Assembly: GCF_042683665.1 (NCBI RefSeq)
Contig: NZ_JBHUOO010000023.1
Direction: 5' to 3' (one strand)
From: Leeuwenhoekiella polynyae
Lineage (GTDB): Bacteria; Bacteroidota; Bacteroidia; Flavobacteriales; Flavobacteriaceae
Length of the DNA stretch: 64,000 nucleotides
Of the stretch, positions 8,306 through 15,442 are shown one piece after another; within the stretch, counting starts at the first letter, position 1, and the number at the start of each line of letters is the position of its first letter. The notes beneath the pieces are model-generated. The model had not been told where the DNA came from. It did not search any database and saw only the letters and a program-made list of their open reading frames with translations. The position numbers were made by a program, and so were the translations under genes.

Positions 8306-9451
8306 TTATTGATCTGAAGGCTTTTTTTCATCCTTCTTTTTTGGCTTCGGTTTGGTTTCGCCGGTTGTAACGGTTGTGCTATTACTGTTAAGTATATAAC
8401 CACCTACTGCCGCACCGATTAACCACCACCACCAGCGATTAGGTTTTTTGCCGTCTGCGATATCTTTAACATCGTCTGTAAGATTATTTACAAGACTTTG
8501 CGAGCCGTCAGGAACTTGATTATTTGAACCAGAACCGCTATTTGAATTAGATCCCGCCCCAGAACCAGAACCGCCGTTGCTAGATCCTGTATTTGTATAA
8601 GTAGGCTGTGGCTTACCTTCGCCTTTTGTAAACTCTGTCGTTGTTACAATTACAGGAGGAAGCTCTTTAACTGGGCCTACATTAACCTCATAAGGCTTTT
8701 GAGCTGTAGCAACATTTACGGCAAAGGCTTGAAATTTTGCAATACTGGTTTGATTTTGCCAGTTATACACTTCAATGCCTTGCGTGGTATTGCTCGCTGT
8801 AACTTGTGTAGGCTTTAATTCAATTGAGCCGCCCGCGGTTTTAACCGCGTTCGAAAGACCTGTAGCCAACCAATTTGCATACGTTGTAACAATTGCTTTT
8901 TTACCTTGATATTTAGCCTGCTCTAACCCTATGGTACGGCCAGCCATAAAACAGTAATATTGGCGCGCAATATGCAGCTCTACAATAATTTTATTAACGC
9001 TTGCAACGTGCGCTTGTGCCTTAAGTTCACCTAAATTCATAGGAGCGCTTAACTGGCTCAATTTACCGGCTACCCAATCATTTAATTTTTGAATGTAGAA
9101 TTTTGCTACATATGCGGTAACATCTACATTAAACTGGGGCGAAAAATCATAAAAATGAGGTAAACCTATTTCGTATAAAGCCTTAATGTATAGGCCTTTA
9201 TTCATTCCTGGTAACTTACCTATTAAACCTAATATCGAGTATTTTATAGTCGCTCGGTCTGCCTGAAGGGTTTTAGTGTCTATTGGTTTTACCGTAGTAG
9301 GTACGGGGTTTACGGTAGTCACAGGTGTTGTTGTAGGTTTTACAGTACCTGTATTAACAGAACCACCAGAGCCGCCACCACCAATCCACTCACCGCTAGT
9401 ACTAGGGTTAGAATCACTTTGTATAAATGCTGCTTCGCGGTTTAAATACAT
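8306..9451 (-). CDS. Phage virion-type protein with C-terminal membrane anchor
   Basis: This protein has 381 residues. After a Gly/Ser/Thr/Pro-rich N-terminal tail (to about 60) comes a helical domain of about 200 residues. A Ser/Gly/Asn-rich linker (about 285-310), a single membrane helix (NRWWWWLIGAAVGGYIL, about 338-355) and a very basic tail follow. The layout of globular domain, flexible linker, C-terminal helix and lysine tail is shared with the 579-residue protein directly upstream, whose stop overlaps this start as TAATG. The two are probably partner proteins anchored in the same virion membrane. No enzymatic motif was seen. Confidence 0.75.
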   Translation of the reverse strand: MYLNREAAFIQSDSNPSTSGEWIGGGGSGGSVNTGTVKPTTTPVTTVNPVPTTVKPIDTKTLQADRATIKYSILGLIGKLPGMNKGLYIKALYEIGLPHFYDFSPQFNVDVTAYVAKFYIQKLNDWVAGKLSQLSAPMNLGELKAQAHVASVNKIIVELHIARQYYCFMAGRTIGLEQAKYQGKKAIVTTYANWLATGLSNAVKTAGGSIELKPTQVTASNTTQGIEVYNWQNQTSIAKFQAFAVNVATAQKPYEVNVGPVKELPPVIVTTTEFTKGEGKPQPTYTNTGSSNGGSGSGAGSNSNSGSGSNNQVPDGSQSLVNNLTDDVKDIADGKKPNRWWWWLIGAAVGGYILNSNSTTVTTGETKPKPKKKDEKKPSDQ

Positions 9452-11190
9452 TACTTCTTAGTTTTTGACGGGGTTGCTTTTTTACTTGTTGAAGGGGATG
9501 CACTTTTATTTTTATTAAGCTGCGTGTATGCAAGACCGGCACCGGCAGCAACTAATAAGATCATACCCATATTTAAACCGCCCGCTGTTTTATTAGGATC
9601 TACAGATCCCGTATTTGTACCCGGTGTATAATTGCCGGTAGTAGTAGGGTAGTTTGTGCTACCTCCGTTAGAACCACCATAATCGCCAGAACCATTAGAG
9701 GCGGGTAGATCTTTAGAAGGGTTCAACTGGTCTTTTAGTGATTGAGGCACGGTGAATTTATAACCCTTCCAAGTCGCGAAGTTGTTTTTCTTTGCCCAGC
9801 TTGTTAACTCTGATGCTGATTTGTAACGCTCGTTAGAATCTGCAAAGGTGAAAGATCCTGTTATAGTTGCAGGTACTTCAGTAACAATTATACCAGCGCC
9901 TCTAAGTTTTTGAATAGTTTCGTTAATAACTTTGTTGTACAGGTCTTTAGCTAAATCAATCATCGCTTGATTTGCTAATCTTGTACTTTTTGCTTTACTG
10001 TGATTGTCTCTTAAGTAAGCTCTAAAATCTTGTACAACCTCTAAATAAATCTTTGTGTTTGTAAGGGCTTGCTCCGGATTACTGGCAAACTCATTAAGCA
10101 TTTTTTTAACGTGAGGTACTGTATATTGCGCAAACTCTGCCTTTATTTTTTCTGGAGAAGATGAAGCGCCCCAACTTGACAAACCATATTGAGTAACAAG
10201 CTTAAAATTTTCTGCTATATTAAGCCCTTCAAGAATACCACTCATTAGACCCGCGCCGTCACCAGCACCACCACTGGAACCGGCAGCTTGACTAATTATG
10301 CCAATAGTAACAGGATCAAAACCTAAACCCGGTCTTTTTAAACCAGAAGGGAAAAACGGTATTTCTTTAGAACCTACAACTATGCTGCTTTGATTAATAG
10401 CAAAGTTTGGATCTTCACCGGCATTAACATACTTTAGCGCCTCTGCTTGTACGAGCTTCATTTGCGATTGTGGCACACCGGCCATTATCAGCACATTTAA
10501 TAAATCTGTTAGATCTCGCATAAGCGTACTAACGGCAACGCCATTTAAACCGCGAGAATAACCGCGCTTTTTAGCGGCGGTGCGGCGGTGGGTTGCTGGG
10601 GCTGATAATCCTTGATGTAACATTAGCGTATCGTGTTTCTTAATAAATTGAACCTCTGTGTTTTGGTGGCGTGTACCGTCTATGACAAATACTTTTTCAT
10701 TGGCTAATTTTTTTATTTTTTGATTTTCTGGAATGACAACGTAAACGTGTGTGTACTGATCTGGATAATAACCCGGCTGGCTCACTTGTCTAATACTATG
10801 CTGTATGCCTAGATTAGTAAGTATAGAACTGGCGAAAATGCTAAAAGTCTTACAGTCTGCACCCGTCTTGCGGGTGGCCCAAGTACATCCCGGGGATTTT
10901 AAGTTTTGCATGTCGCCGTCAGCTCTATACTGTATGTGATCGTATAAGAAGCGGTAAATCTTGTTTGCCGTGTCTGCTAAGCTGTTACCCTTTAAGAGCG
11001 GCGCAAGATTTACCGTCTGATCTTTATGCTGGTTTACCCACTTATGCATGTGCTTCACAGTTGTAAACGTGTCGCCAGCTGCTAGTGTGGTAACTTTACA
11101 GTTAGTGCCTTTTATATACCTATCGTATTGTTTGCCGCTCTGTAACGGGCGGTAAAGACCTGCACTTAAAAAATCTACATCTGTACTCAT
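9451..11190 (-). CDS. Transglutaminase-like (papain-fold) phage protein with C-terminal membrane anchor
   Basis: This 579-residue protein is the first gene of the late operon. Residues about 60-175 match a transglutaminase-like cysteine peptidase/transferase core: C113 in GADCKTFSIF, H148 in QYTHVYV and D171 in VFVIDGT form the usual Cys-His-Asp order. A long helical region follows (about 200-440), then a Gly/Thr/Asn-rich linker, a membrane helix near 548-562 (MGMILLVAAGAGLAYTQ) and a Lys/Ser/Thr-rich tail. The domain might cross-link or cleave virion or cell-wall peptides during maturation or entry. The triad looks intact, so activity is plausible. The substrate is unknown. Confidence 0.8.
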   Translation of the reverse strand: MSTDVDFLSAGLYRPLQSGKQYDRYIKGTNCKVTTLAAGDTFTTVKHMHKWVNQHKDQTVNLAPLLKGNSLADTANKIYRFLYDHIQYRADGDMQNLKSPGCTWATRKTGADCKTFSIFASSILTNLGIQHSIRQVSQPGYYPDQYTHVYVVIPENQKIKKLANEKVFVIDGTRHQNTEVQFIKKHDTLMLHQGLSAPATHRRTAAKKRGYSRGLNGVAVSTLMRDLTDLLNVLIMAGVPQSQMKLVQAEALKYVNAGEDPNFAINQSSIVVGSKEIPFFPSGLKRPGLGFDPVTIGIISQAAGSSGGAGDGAGLMSGILEGLNIAENFKLVTQYGLSSWGASSSPEKIKAEFAQYTVPHVKKMLNEFASNPEQALTNTKIYLEVVQDFRAYLRDNHSKAKSTRLANQAMIDLAKDLYNKVINETIQKLRGAGIIVTEVPATITGSFTFADSNERYKSASELTSWAKKNNFATWKGYKFTVPQSLKDQLNPSKDLPASNGSGDYGGSNGGSTNYPTTTGNYTPGTNTGSVDPNKTAGGLNMGMILLVAAGAGLAYTQLNKNKSASPSTSKKATPSKTKK

Positions 11191-11345
11191 TCACTAAAAA
11201 ATCAAAAATTTCAATGATCTTGGTAACAAAGATTAGAATGTATTTAAGAAAGCCTTAACGTTAAGTGTTGATTAAGGGAGTATGGCGGTTGCGGGCGGTA
11301 ATTAGCGGATTTTAGTGGCGTTTAGCTGACATTAGGCCACAAAAA

Positions 11346-11365
11346 AAGCCCCAAAATTGGGGCTT
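11346..11365 (-). terminator. Terminator after the toxin gene
   Basis: A 7-bp stem AAGCCCC/GGGGCTT with a 6-base loop (CAAAAT region) is flanked by A and T runs. It lies 20 bases beyond the stop of the MazF-like gene on the minus strand and insulates the toxin-antitoxin unit from the late operon. The 150 bases between here and 11190 hold no gene and should contain the late promoter. No exact TAnnTTTG box could be assigned there. Confidence 0.8.
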
Positions 11366-11385
11366 GATATTTTATAAAAAAAATC

Positions 11386-11748
11386 TTAATCAAGTTTAGA
11401 AAATGAATTTTCACTAATGTAGGTGACTAGTTTATCTACAATATGTTCTTTTAGAGTGTTGACTTCTCGCTTATTAGGCGTTATTTGTTTTTCTGTAATG
11501 TAAGTCACTAAATGACACCTTGCTTGACTAGCTTCTTTGTTATTTTTCTTTAAAAGCATTTCATCCTCGATTTCAAAGGAAAACGAGTCTTTTCTACCAG
11601 TAGAAGTCATCATAACAACAATGTACATTTCATCCTGATTATAAACTTCTTCATTAGAAATTATAATTGCAGGATGCTCTTTTGTTTCACCTACAGAATA
11701 AGGTAAATCAAAATAAACCATTATAATGTCACCTCTATTAAATGGCAT
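11386..11748 (-). CDS. MazF/PemK-like endoribonuclease toxin
   Basis: This 120-residue protein has the usual PemK/MazF length. Family features are the N-terminal RGDIIMVYFD strand with its conserved Arg-Gly-Asp, HPAIIISN (second strand), and VVMMTST with the conserved Ser/Thr, followed by the C-terminal helix. Such toxins cut mRNA at short sites and stop growth. The gene overlaps the upstream 161-residue gene by 11 bases, the arrangement of an antitoxin-toxin operon. Carried within a provirus, it could stabilise the element or block superinfecting phages. The identification as a toxin is firm; the cut site and antitoxin pairing are inferred. Confidence 0.85.
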   Translation of the reverse strand: MPFNRGDIIMVYFDLPYSVGETKEHPAIIISNEEVYNQDEMYIVVMMTSTGRKDSFSFEIEDEMLLKKNNKEASQARCHLVTYITEKQITPNKREVNTLKEHIVDKLVTYISENSFSKLD

Positions 11749-12223
11749 TATTGTTTAAGTATCGGGCGTTCATATTTCGCACACCATCGATAAGGTCTTT
11801 ATCAGTTTTAATAACAGGAGCATTGCGGTATACTATGCGATGACAACGGGCCTCAATTTTATATAGAAGCTTTAATAAATATTTATATTTAATTTTTGTT
11901 TCGGCAGAGTTTTTAAATAAATAACGCAAAGCCATTGTGTTTTCGAGCTTTATAACGTCTTCTATAACATCTTTTGTTCCTAATAAAGTCTCTTTAGCTT
12001 GTTCAGGAGTTAAATCATTAATATGATCTAAACTACCTTCAAGGGATAAGATTATACCATCTATACGGTTGAACCATTTATCTAGGCTTCTTTTATAATA
12101 AAACTCTAAAAAGCGGTAGAAAGGTTTTAATAACTGAACCTTAAATGGAAATGAACCAAAATTCAAACGCGGCCCCCTAATTACAGGAGCTGTTAAATCT
12201 GGTATGTTAATTTGTAGGAACAT
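11738..12223 (-). CDS. Probable antitoxin or regulator partner of the MazF-like toxin
   Basis: This 161-residue soluble, mostly helical protein is rich in Lys/Arg and aromatics. It overlaps the toxin gene by 11 bases, so it is translated with it. It does not resemble the usual AbrB- or RHH-type MazE antitoxins and is about twice their length, so it may be a new antitoxin family or an unrelated gene. Palindromic sites lie immediately upstream (12281-12370), as expected for an autoregulated toxin-antitoxin operon. Function is inferred from position only. Confidence 0.65.
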   Translation of the reverse strand: MFLQINIPDLTAPVIRGPRLNFGSFPFKVQLLKPFYRFLEFYYKRSLDKWFNRIDGIILSLEGSLDHINDLTPEQAKETLLGTKDVIEDVIKLENTMALRYLFKNSAETKIKYKYLLKLLYKIEARCHRIVYRNAPVIKTDKDLIDGVRNMNARYLNNNAI

Positions 12224-12280
12224 TTATATATGAAAATTGGTATATAGTAATGTCGTAAAATCTGCGTAAACTTTACTCAA

Positions 12281-12370
12281 TTTAACGCTATTTAACGCTC
12301 TCAGTATGTAAACATATGCTTACATATTGACGCAAACGTACTTAATTGTGTTCAATAGTACACAACACAA
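12281..12370. promoter_or_regulatory. Operator-rich control region upstream of the toxin-antitoxin genes
   Basis: Three symmetric or repeated elements are packed in 90 bases. A tandem direct repeat TTTAACGCTA/TTTAACGCTC lies at 12281-12300. A 22-bp near-perfect palindrome at 12305-12326 has half-site TATGTAA and central CATATG, with one mismatch. An inverted repeat TTGTGTT/AACACAA has arms at 12346-12352 and 12364-12370. This suits autoregulation by the antitoxin or control by the phage repressor. The rest of the 247-base gap holds no gene. Confidence 0.6.
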
Positions 12371-12420
12371 TGCAATAATTTCGCCAAACTACACAGTTAA
12401 AGTTGGTTAAACATAAAAAA

Positions 12421-12440
12421 AAGCCCCATTTAAGGGGCTT
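12421..12440 (-). terminator. Terminator after the 85-residue gene
   Basis: The hairpin has the stem AAGCCCC/GGGGCTT and an ATTTAA loop, with an A-run on one side and AATTAAT on the other. It follows the stop of the gene at 12471-12728 on the minus strand. Its stem is identical to that of the terminator at 11346-11365. Confidence 0.8.
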
Positions 12441-12470
12441 AATTAATGAATTATGTAGGGAGCGCTTGAT

Positions 12471-12728
12471 TTAATTAACTTGCAAAATAGGTTTTGAACC
12501 TTCTTTTTGCAACGCTTTAAGCTTGCGGCTTAACTCTCTGGCCCTATAAATATGGGCACGGTCTTGCGTTGTTAGATCGCCGCTGTCATTAAATAATGCC
12601 AGATCTAGTGTAGCGTTTAAACTTTTTCTAATGTCTGGAGCGTCTAAGTGACTACAGAAGTTAATTAACTCAACTTGTGCCGGTGTTAACGTCTGCGGCT
12701 TGACTTTGATAACTTTTTGATTTAGCAT
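12471..12728 (-). CDS. Small helical phage protein (85 aa)
   Basis: This is an 85-residue soluble, mainly helical protein. The pattern KPQTLTPAQVELINFCSH then ARELSRKLKALQKEG suggests two or three helices, possibly a small DNA- or protein-binding regulator. It is a single-gene unit between its own terminator (12421-12440) and a highly structured upstream region (12768-12891). No family is recognised. The structured leader upstream makes it a candidate product of RNA-level regulation. Confidence 0.7.
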   Translation of the reverse strand: MLNQKVIKVKPQTLTPAQVELINFCSHLDAPDIRKSLNATLDLALFNDSGDLTTQDRAHIYRARELSRKLKALQKEGSKPILQVN

Positions 12729-12767
12729 AATCCAAAAAATTGTAAGCGAAGCAACCCGATTAGGTGT

Positions 12768-12891
12768 GCTAAAACATTCTAGGAATGGATTGCCATACCT
12801 TATAGGTACACAGCTTTCGCTATGCGGCCACCACTGGGCTGCTTCTTATCTATAAATATGTAAATTAGGATTTCTCCTAAAATGTTTTAGC
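12768..12891 (-). ncRNA. Candidate structured RNA or structured origin/packaging element
   Basis: A 17-bp inverted repeat (arms 12768-12784 and 12875-12891) has one mismatch, which is a G-U wobble only if the minus strand is transcribed. It encloses two further hairpins: TACCT/AGGTA at 12796-12808 and GCGGCC/GGCTGC at 12824-12842. This gives a closed multi-branched fold of about 124 bases. No open frame of use covers it. On the minus strand it would be the leader of the 85-residue gene. Other options are a replication origin or packaging signal. Confidence 0.45.
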
Positions 12892-12963
12892 GACATAAAC
12901 TTACAATTATTTTTTAAAATGCTTAAAGTGTGGTTTTTAGATTGCTGATAACTTGTTATATAA

Positions 12964-12992
12964 AACCGCCTGTAAAATTAGGCGGTTTTTTT
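12964..12992 (-). terminator. Terminator (bidirectional shape)
   Basis: The stem AACCGCCT/AGGCGGTT encloses an 8-base loop, with T-rich flanks on both strands. It lies just after the small GTG-started frame at 13003-13149 on the minus strand, and so probably ends the early transcript before the structured element at 12.8 kb. Confidence 0.8.
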
Positions 12993-13002
12993 AAGATACT
13001 AC

Positions 13003-13149
13003 TTAACTTACCGGCTTTAATTCGTGACCGGGTCTTAGTTCGTCACGCCATTTTTTTGCCTCTATTAAGGCTTGACGGTAACTAGGCGCTGTAAAATTCT
13101 TTTTGTAGATTGATTTTTCAATCTGAAATTTATAGGTTTTATCTGCCAC
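13003..13149 (-). CDS. Small phage protein, GTG start (48 aa)
   Basis: This 48-residue frame starts VADKTYKFQIEKSIYKKNF and ends GHELKPVS. It opens with GTG at 13149 and is immediately followed by a terminator. The composition (basic, amphipathic) looks coding rather than random, and the third codon positions match neighbouring genes. A 14-residue frame (ATG at 13206) lies just upstream and might be a leader peptide or chance. No family is recognised. Confidence is limited by size. Confidence 0.45.
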   Translation of the reverse strand: MADKTYKFQIEKSIYKKNFTAPSYRQALIEAKKWRDELRPGHELKPVS

Positions 13150-13252
13150 TGTACTAGATATTTAATTACCCCGCTTTACATCCGGTGCGGGTTTGCCGGT
13201 TTTCATTTACTATATATTATAAATTAGGCCCAGCGTTAACCGGGGCGGTTAA

Positions 13253-13393
13253 TTAACAAACGTCGCCAGTTTTAGAAGGCACTTTGTTAGGTTCTACATC
13301 GCCGTGATTTTTCTTAATGTAATCTTTGGCTTTTTGTGTTCCGTTGCTGTCGCTGTCTATAGCATCATTTACGGGTGGTTTACCGTCTGACAT
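13253..13393 (-). CDS. Small hydrophilic phage protein (46 aa)
   Basis: From ATG at 13393 the product is 46 residues, MSDGKPPVNDAIDSDSNG followed by a lysine-rich segment and a C-terminal cysteine. An upstream ATG at 13453 would overlap the outer-membrane-type gene and add a hydrophobic leader made from its shadow, so the internal start is preferred. The protein looks disordered. It lies between the beta-barrel gene and the 48-residue gene. The function is unknown. Confidence 0.5.
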   Translation of the reverse strand: MSDGKPPVNDAIDSDSNGTQKAKDYIKKNHGDVEPNKVPSKTGDVC

Positions 13394-13443
13394 AATTAAA
13401 AGTATTAAGCGGCTCTTAATCCGGTGAGCCGTTAACCGGTTTG

Positions 13444-13962
13444 CTATTTCCAAAGGTTTAAAATCACTAGTCCTGTAGTTGCTTGGTATCTAAATTTGCG
13501 GCCGGGTAGATCTGTAGCCAGTTCTAAATTAGGGCGAAGGCTTAGGGCCAGCTTGCTGTTTAAATAATACCTTAGATCTAAGTTTGCACCTATAAACCAG
13601 CTACCAGCAGCGGTGCGGCCGGTACGCTCACGGAGAATAAAACCACCCTCTAGGCTGGGTATTAGATCTATCTTGCGAGCCATTTTAAAACTAGCGCCAT
13701 AGCCCATAAAGTAGCTTTGATACCATTGCGGCAAGTTTACCCACTCATACCCGGCAAAGGCATAACCGCGCCACTTATGATATAGTTTGTCTTGATATTC
13801 TACCAGAACCAGAAGGTTAGGAGTAGGGCCGTGAATGGTGTACTGGTTATTGCTGCCAAAGGCTAATATTTTTGCATCTGTACTCATCAGCACATTGCCG
13901 CCCTGCTGAGCCGCGGCGGTGAAGCAGCAAAAAAGAACGAGTATTTTAAATAGGTTTTTCAT
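13444..13962 (-). CDS. Secreted/outer-membrane beta-barrel-like protein in phage early region
   Basis: This 172-residue protein has a clear signal peptide (MKNLFKILVLFCCFTAAAQ, cleavage near residue 19). The mature part has regularly alternating aromatic strands (KWRGYAFAGYEWV, DLRYYLNSKLALSLRP, YQATTGLVILNLWK), as in small outer-membrane barrels. A phage-encoded outer-membrane protein could change the cell surface to block superinfection or aid release. Its ATG overlaps the stop of the 57-residue gene upstream (ATGA), tying it to the element. It could also be a periplasmic beta-sandwich. Confidence 0.7.
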   Translation of the reverse strand: MKNLFKILVLFCCFTAAAQQGGNVLMSTDAKILAFGSNNQYTIHGPTPNLLVLVEYQDKLYHKWRGYAFAGYEWVNLPQWYQSYFMGYGASFKMARKIDLIPSLEGGFILRERTGRTAAGSWFIGANLDLRYYLNSKLALSLRPNLELATDLPGRKFRYQATTGLVILNLWK

Positions 13963-14132
13963 ACTATTTCGGTTTGAATAGAGTAGCCGTATTTATCTCT
14001 AAGTTTAGCGGCATATTTATTATTAAGATCTCCAGACCACGGAATAAATACTGCTTTGCTTTTAGAGCAAACCCGTACACCTGCTTTTTTAAGCCGGCGG
14101 TGGAGGTAATATTTATACTCCCAATTTGTCAC
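13959..14132 (-). CDS. Small basic phage protein, GTG start (57 aa)
   Basis: A GTG at 14132 overlaps the stop of the upstream gene as TAGTG, and its TGA overlaps the next ATG as ATGA, so the frame fits exactly into the operon. The product (VTNWEYKYYLHRRLKKAGV...) is basic and ends GYSIQTEIV. It contains a stretch AVFIPWSGDLNNKYAAKLRD. Perfect coupling on both sides is the main evidence that it is real. No family is recognised. Confidence 0.65.
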   Translation of the reverse strand: MTNWEYKYYLHRRLKKAGVRVCSKSKAVFIPWSGDLNNKYAAKLRDKYGYSIQTEIV

Positions 14133-14389
14133 TAGTCCTGTAATTCTTTAGCTTTTGCTATGTGGTTTTTAAGGCCGTTACTTGCTTTAATAAATGCCTT
14201 AAGATGCAAGAGCTGGTTATATCTAAAAAGTGTTTTATCTGCGCCGGCATCGTCTGAAGCATCTATTTTTATGCGGTGTTCTGTATGCAAAAATTTAAGT
14301 TCTGCATCTATATCCTGCGGCTCAATTGTTACCGCTTGATCTAAAACGCGGTTTACATTTTCAATCAATTTTTTAAGGTCTGTTTTCAT
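14132..14389 (-). CDS. Small helical phage protein (85 aa)
   Basis: This is an 85-residue acidic/basic helical protein with heptad-like spacing (DLKKLIENVNRVLDQAVTI, then YNQLLHLKAFIKASNGLK). It lies one base after the 100-residue gene and is coupled by TAGTG to the next one. It has no membrane segment or motif. A small accessory protein of replication or regulation is likely from its position in the early operon. Nothing more specific can be supported. Confidence 0.65.
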   Translation of the reverse strand: MKTDLKKLIENVNRVLDQAVTIEPQDIDAELKFLHTEHRIKIDASDDAGADKTLFRYNQLLHLKAFIKASNGLKNHIAKAKELQD

Positions 14390-14390
14390 A

Positions 14391-14693
14391 TCAAAAAAGG
14401 TTTATACCGCGCTTGCTTAGTTTGGCTTTTAGATCTTCTATTAATTCATTGTAATTGTCTGGCTTCCTATAACCGCGCGGCCATTCTAGTACTTGCGTGA
14501 GTATTAAAAATTCTTCATATCGTACTGTACGGAACCGGCGTTTAAAACCTGTAGCGCTGCCGGCTCTCATCTTTTGAGCAATTGCATTGATTTCTACCGG
14601 TACGGTTTCGCGATTGAGGTAGCTGTACATACGGTTAAGAACTGTTTTTGTAAGTTCTCGTGGTACGGGGCGTAAGGGATCATTATTTTGCAT
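14391..14693 (-). CDS. Small basic phage protein (100 aa)
   Basis: This 100-residue soluble, strongly basic protein (KRRFRTVRYEEFLIL) overlaps the end of the upstream membrane protein gene by 11 bases. The predicted fold is helices with a possible winged or helix-turn-helix-like middle (AIAQKMRAGSATGFKRRF), which would suit nucleic-acid binding. This is suggestive only. It lies within the early operon between a membrane protein and the 85-residue gene. Confidence 0.65.
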   Translation of the reverse strand: MQNNDPLRPVPRELTKTVLNRMYSYLNRETVPVEINAIAQKMRAGSATGFKRRFRTVRYEEFLILTQVLEWPRGYRKPDNYNELIEDLKAKLSKRGINLF

Positions 14694-15000
14694 CTTTGCT
14701 ATTTTTTATGGTTAAACCTTTGGCTATAACTTTGCTAATCGCATCTTTTCTGTTTTTGCCCCAGCTGGAGACAAAACCCAACTCATTAGTATTAACATGA
14801 AACTCTCTTAAACCAGATTTTTTAAAGGCTTTAATTATTTCAGGATTTTGCCGCTTATCACTCACCAGATCTAAATAAGCGGGACGGTGTTTTTTCACAT
14901 ACCATAAGGCTATCAAGCGCAATAAAAAGACAAGAATTAATAGAGCGGCTATAACTATCGCTAAGGCTGTGTACAGATTATTTAAGTTCAGTTTTTCCAT
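14683..15000 (-). CDS. Phage protein with N-terminal membrane helix (105 aa)
   Basis: This protein has 105 residues with a long hydrophobic helix at about 8-33 (LYTALAIVIAALLILVFLLRLIALW). A small soluble basic domain of about 70 residues follows, probably cytoplasmic by the positive-inside rule. It lies 3 bases after the 142-residue gene. Two membrane proteins in a row in an early operon suggest a function at the host membrane, such as exclusion or attachment of replication. No family is recognised. Confidence 0.7.
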   Translation of the reverse strand: MEKLNLNNLYTALAIVIAALLILVFLLRLIALWYVKKHRPAYLDLVSDKRQNPEIIKAFKKSGLREFHVNTNELGFVSSWGKNRKDAISKVIAKGLTIKNSKDAK

Positions 15001-15003
15001 AAT

Positions 15004-15432
15004 TTAGTTGTCTTTATTTTTTTTATAAGCGGCGTATGCTAACGCCAGAACTGTTACAAGCGCGGTTAAACCCACGACTATAGCAAACAGAATTAAACAG
15101 GCTATAAATTCATCTTTAGGTGTGATGAAAAAAGGTAAACCAGCGGCAGCCGCACCGCCGGTATTACCAACCTCCAAATTATGAGCCTTCAATTTCTTTT
15201 TAATTTTTGCAGCGTAGAACAACCACATATTGTTGATTTTTTCTTTATAGCCTATCATCCATTTGCCGTTGTGATCTCTCACCGTTTCAGATATATACAA
15301 GTCTTTACCTAACCGTACCTTACCGTTAATATTTACCGCTATTCGTGTTGAATAGGCTATGTGAAATGGGTAGATCTCAATACCGTTTAACTGGCATAAT
15401 TCGCGGGCTTCTGTGACTTTAATTTTTTCCAT
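15004..15432 (-). CDS. Phage membrane protein with C-terminal helix (142 aa)
   Basis: This protein has 142 residues: a beta-rich soluble part (about 1-85), a short Gly/Ala-rich segment (GNTGGAAAAGLPFFI), and a long hydrophobic helix at about 107-134 (ACLILFAIVVGLTALVTVLALAYA). Translation starts 10 bases after the primase-helicase stop. The AT-rich leader AAAATTTGAGAT before the ATG resembles the leaders of two other early genes. The function is unknown; membrane anchoring of the replication complex is one possibility. Confidence 0.7.
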   Translation of the reverse strand: MEKIKVTEARELCQLNGIEIYPFHIAYSTRIAVNINGKVRLGKDLYISETVRDHNGKWMIGYKEKINNMWLFYAAKIKKKLKAHNLEVGNTGGAAAAGLPFFITPKDEFIACLILFAIVVGLTALVTVLALAYAAYKKNKDN

Positions 15433-15442
15433 ATCTCAAATT

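Noticed and set aside
12720..12900. tRNA or tmRNA in the structured region
   Set aside because: There are several stems but no cloverleaf with an anticodon loop and no T-arm TTCRA motif. It is left as an unknown structured element.
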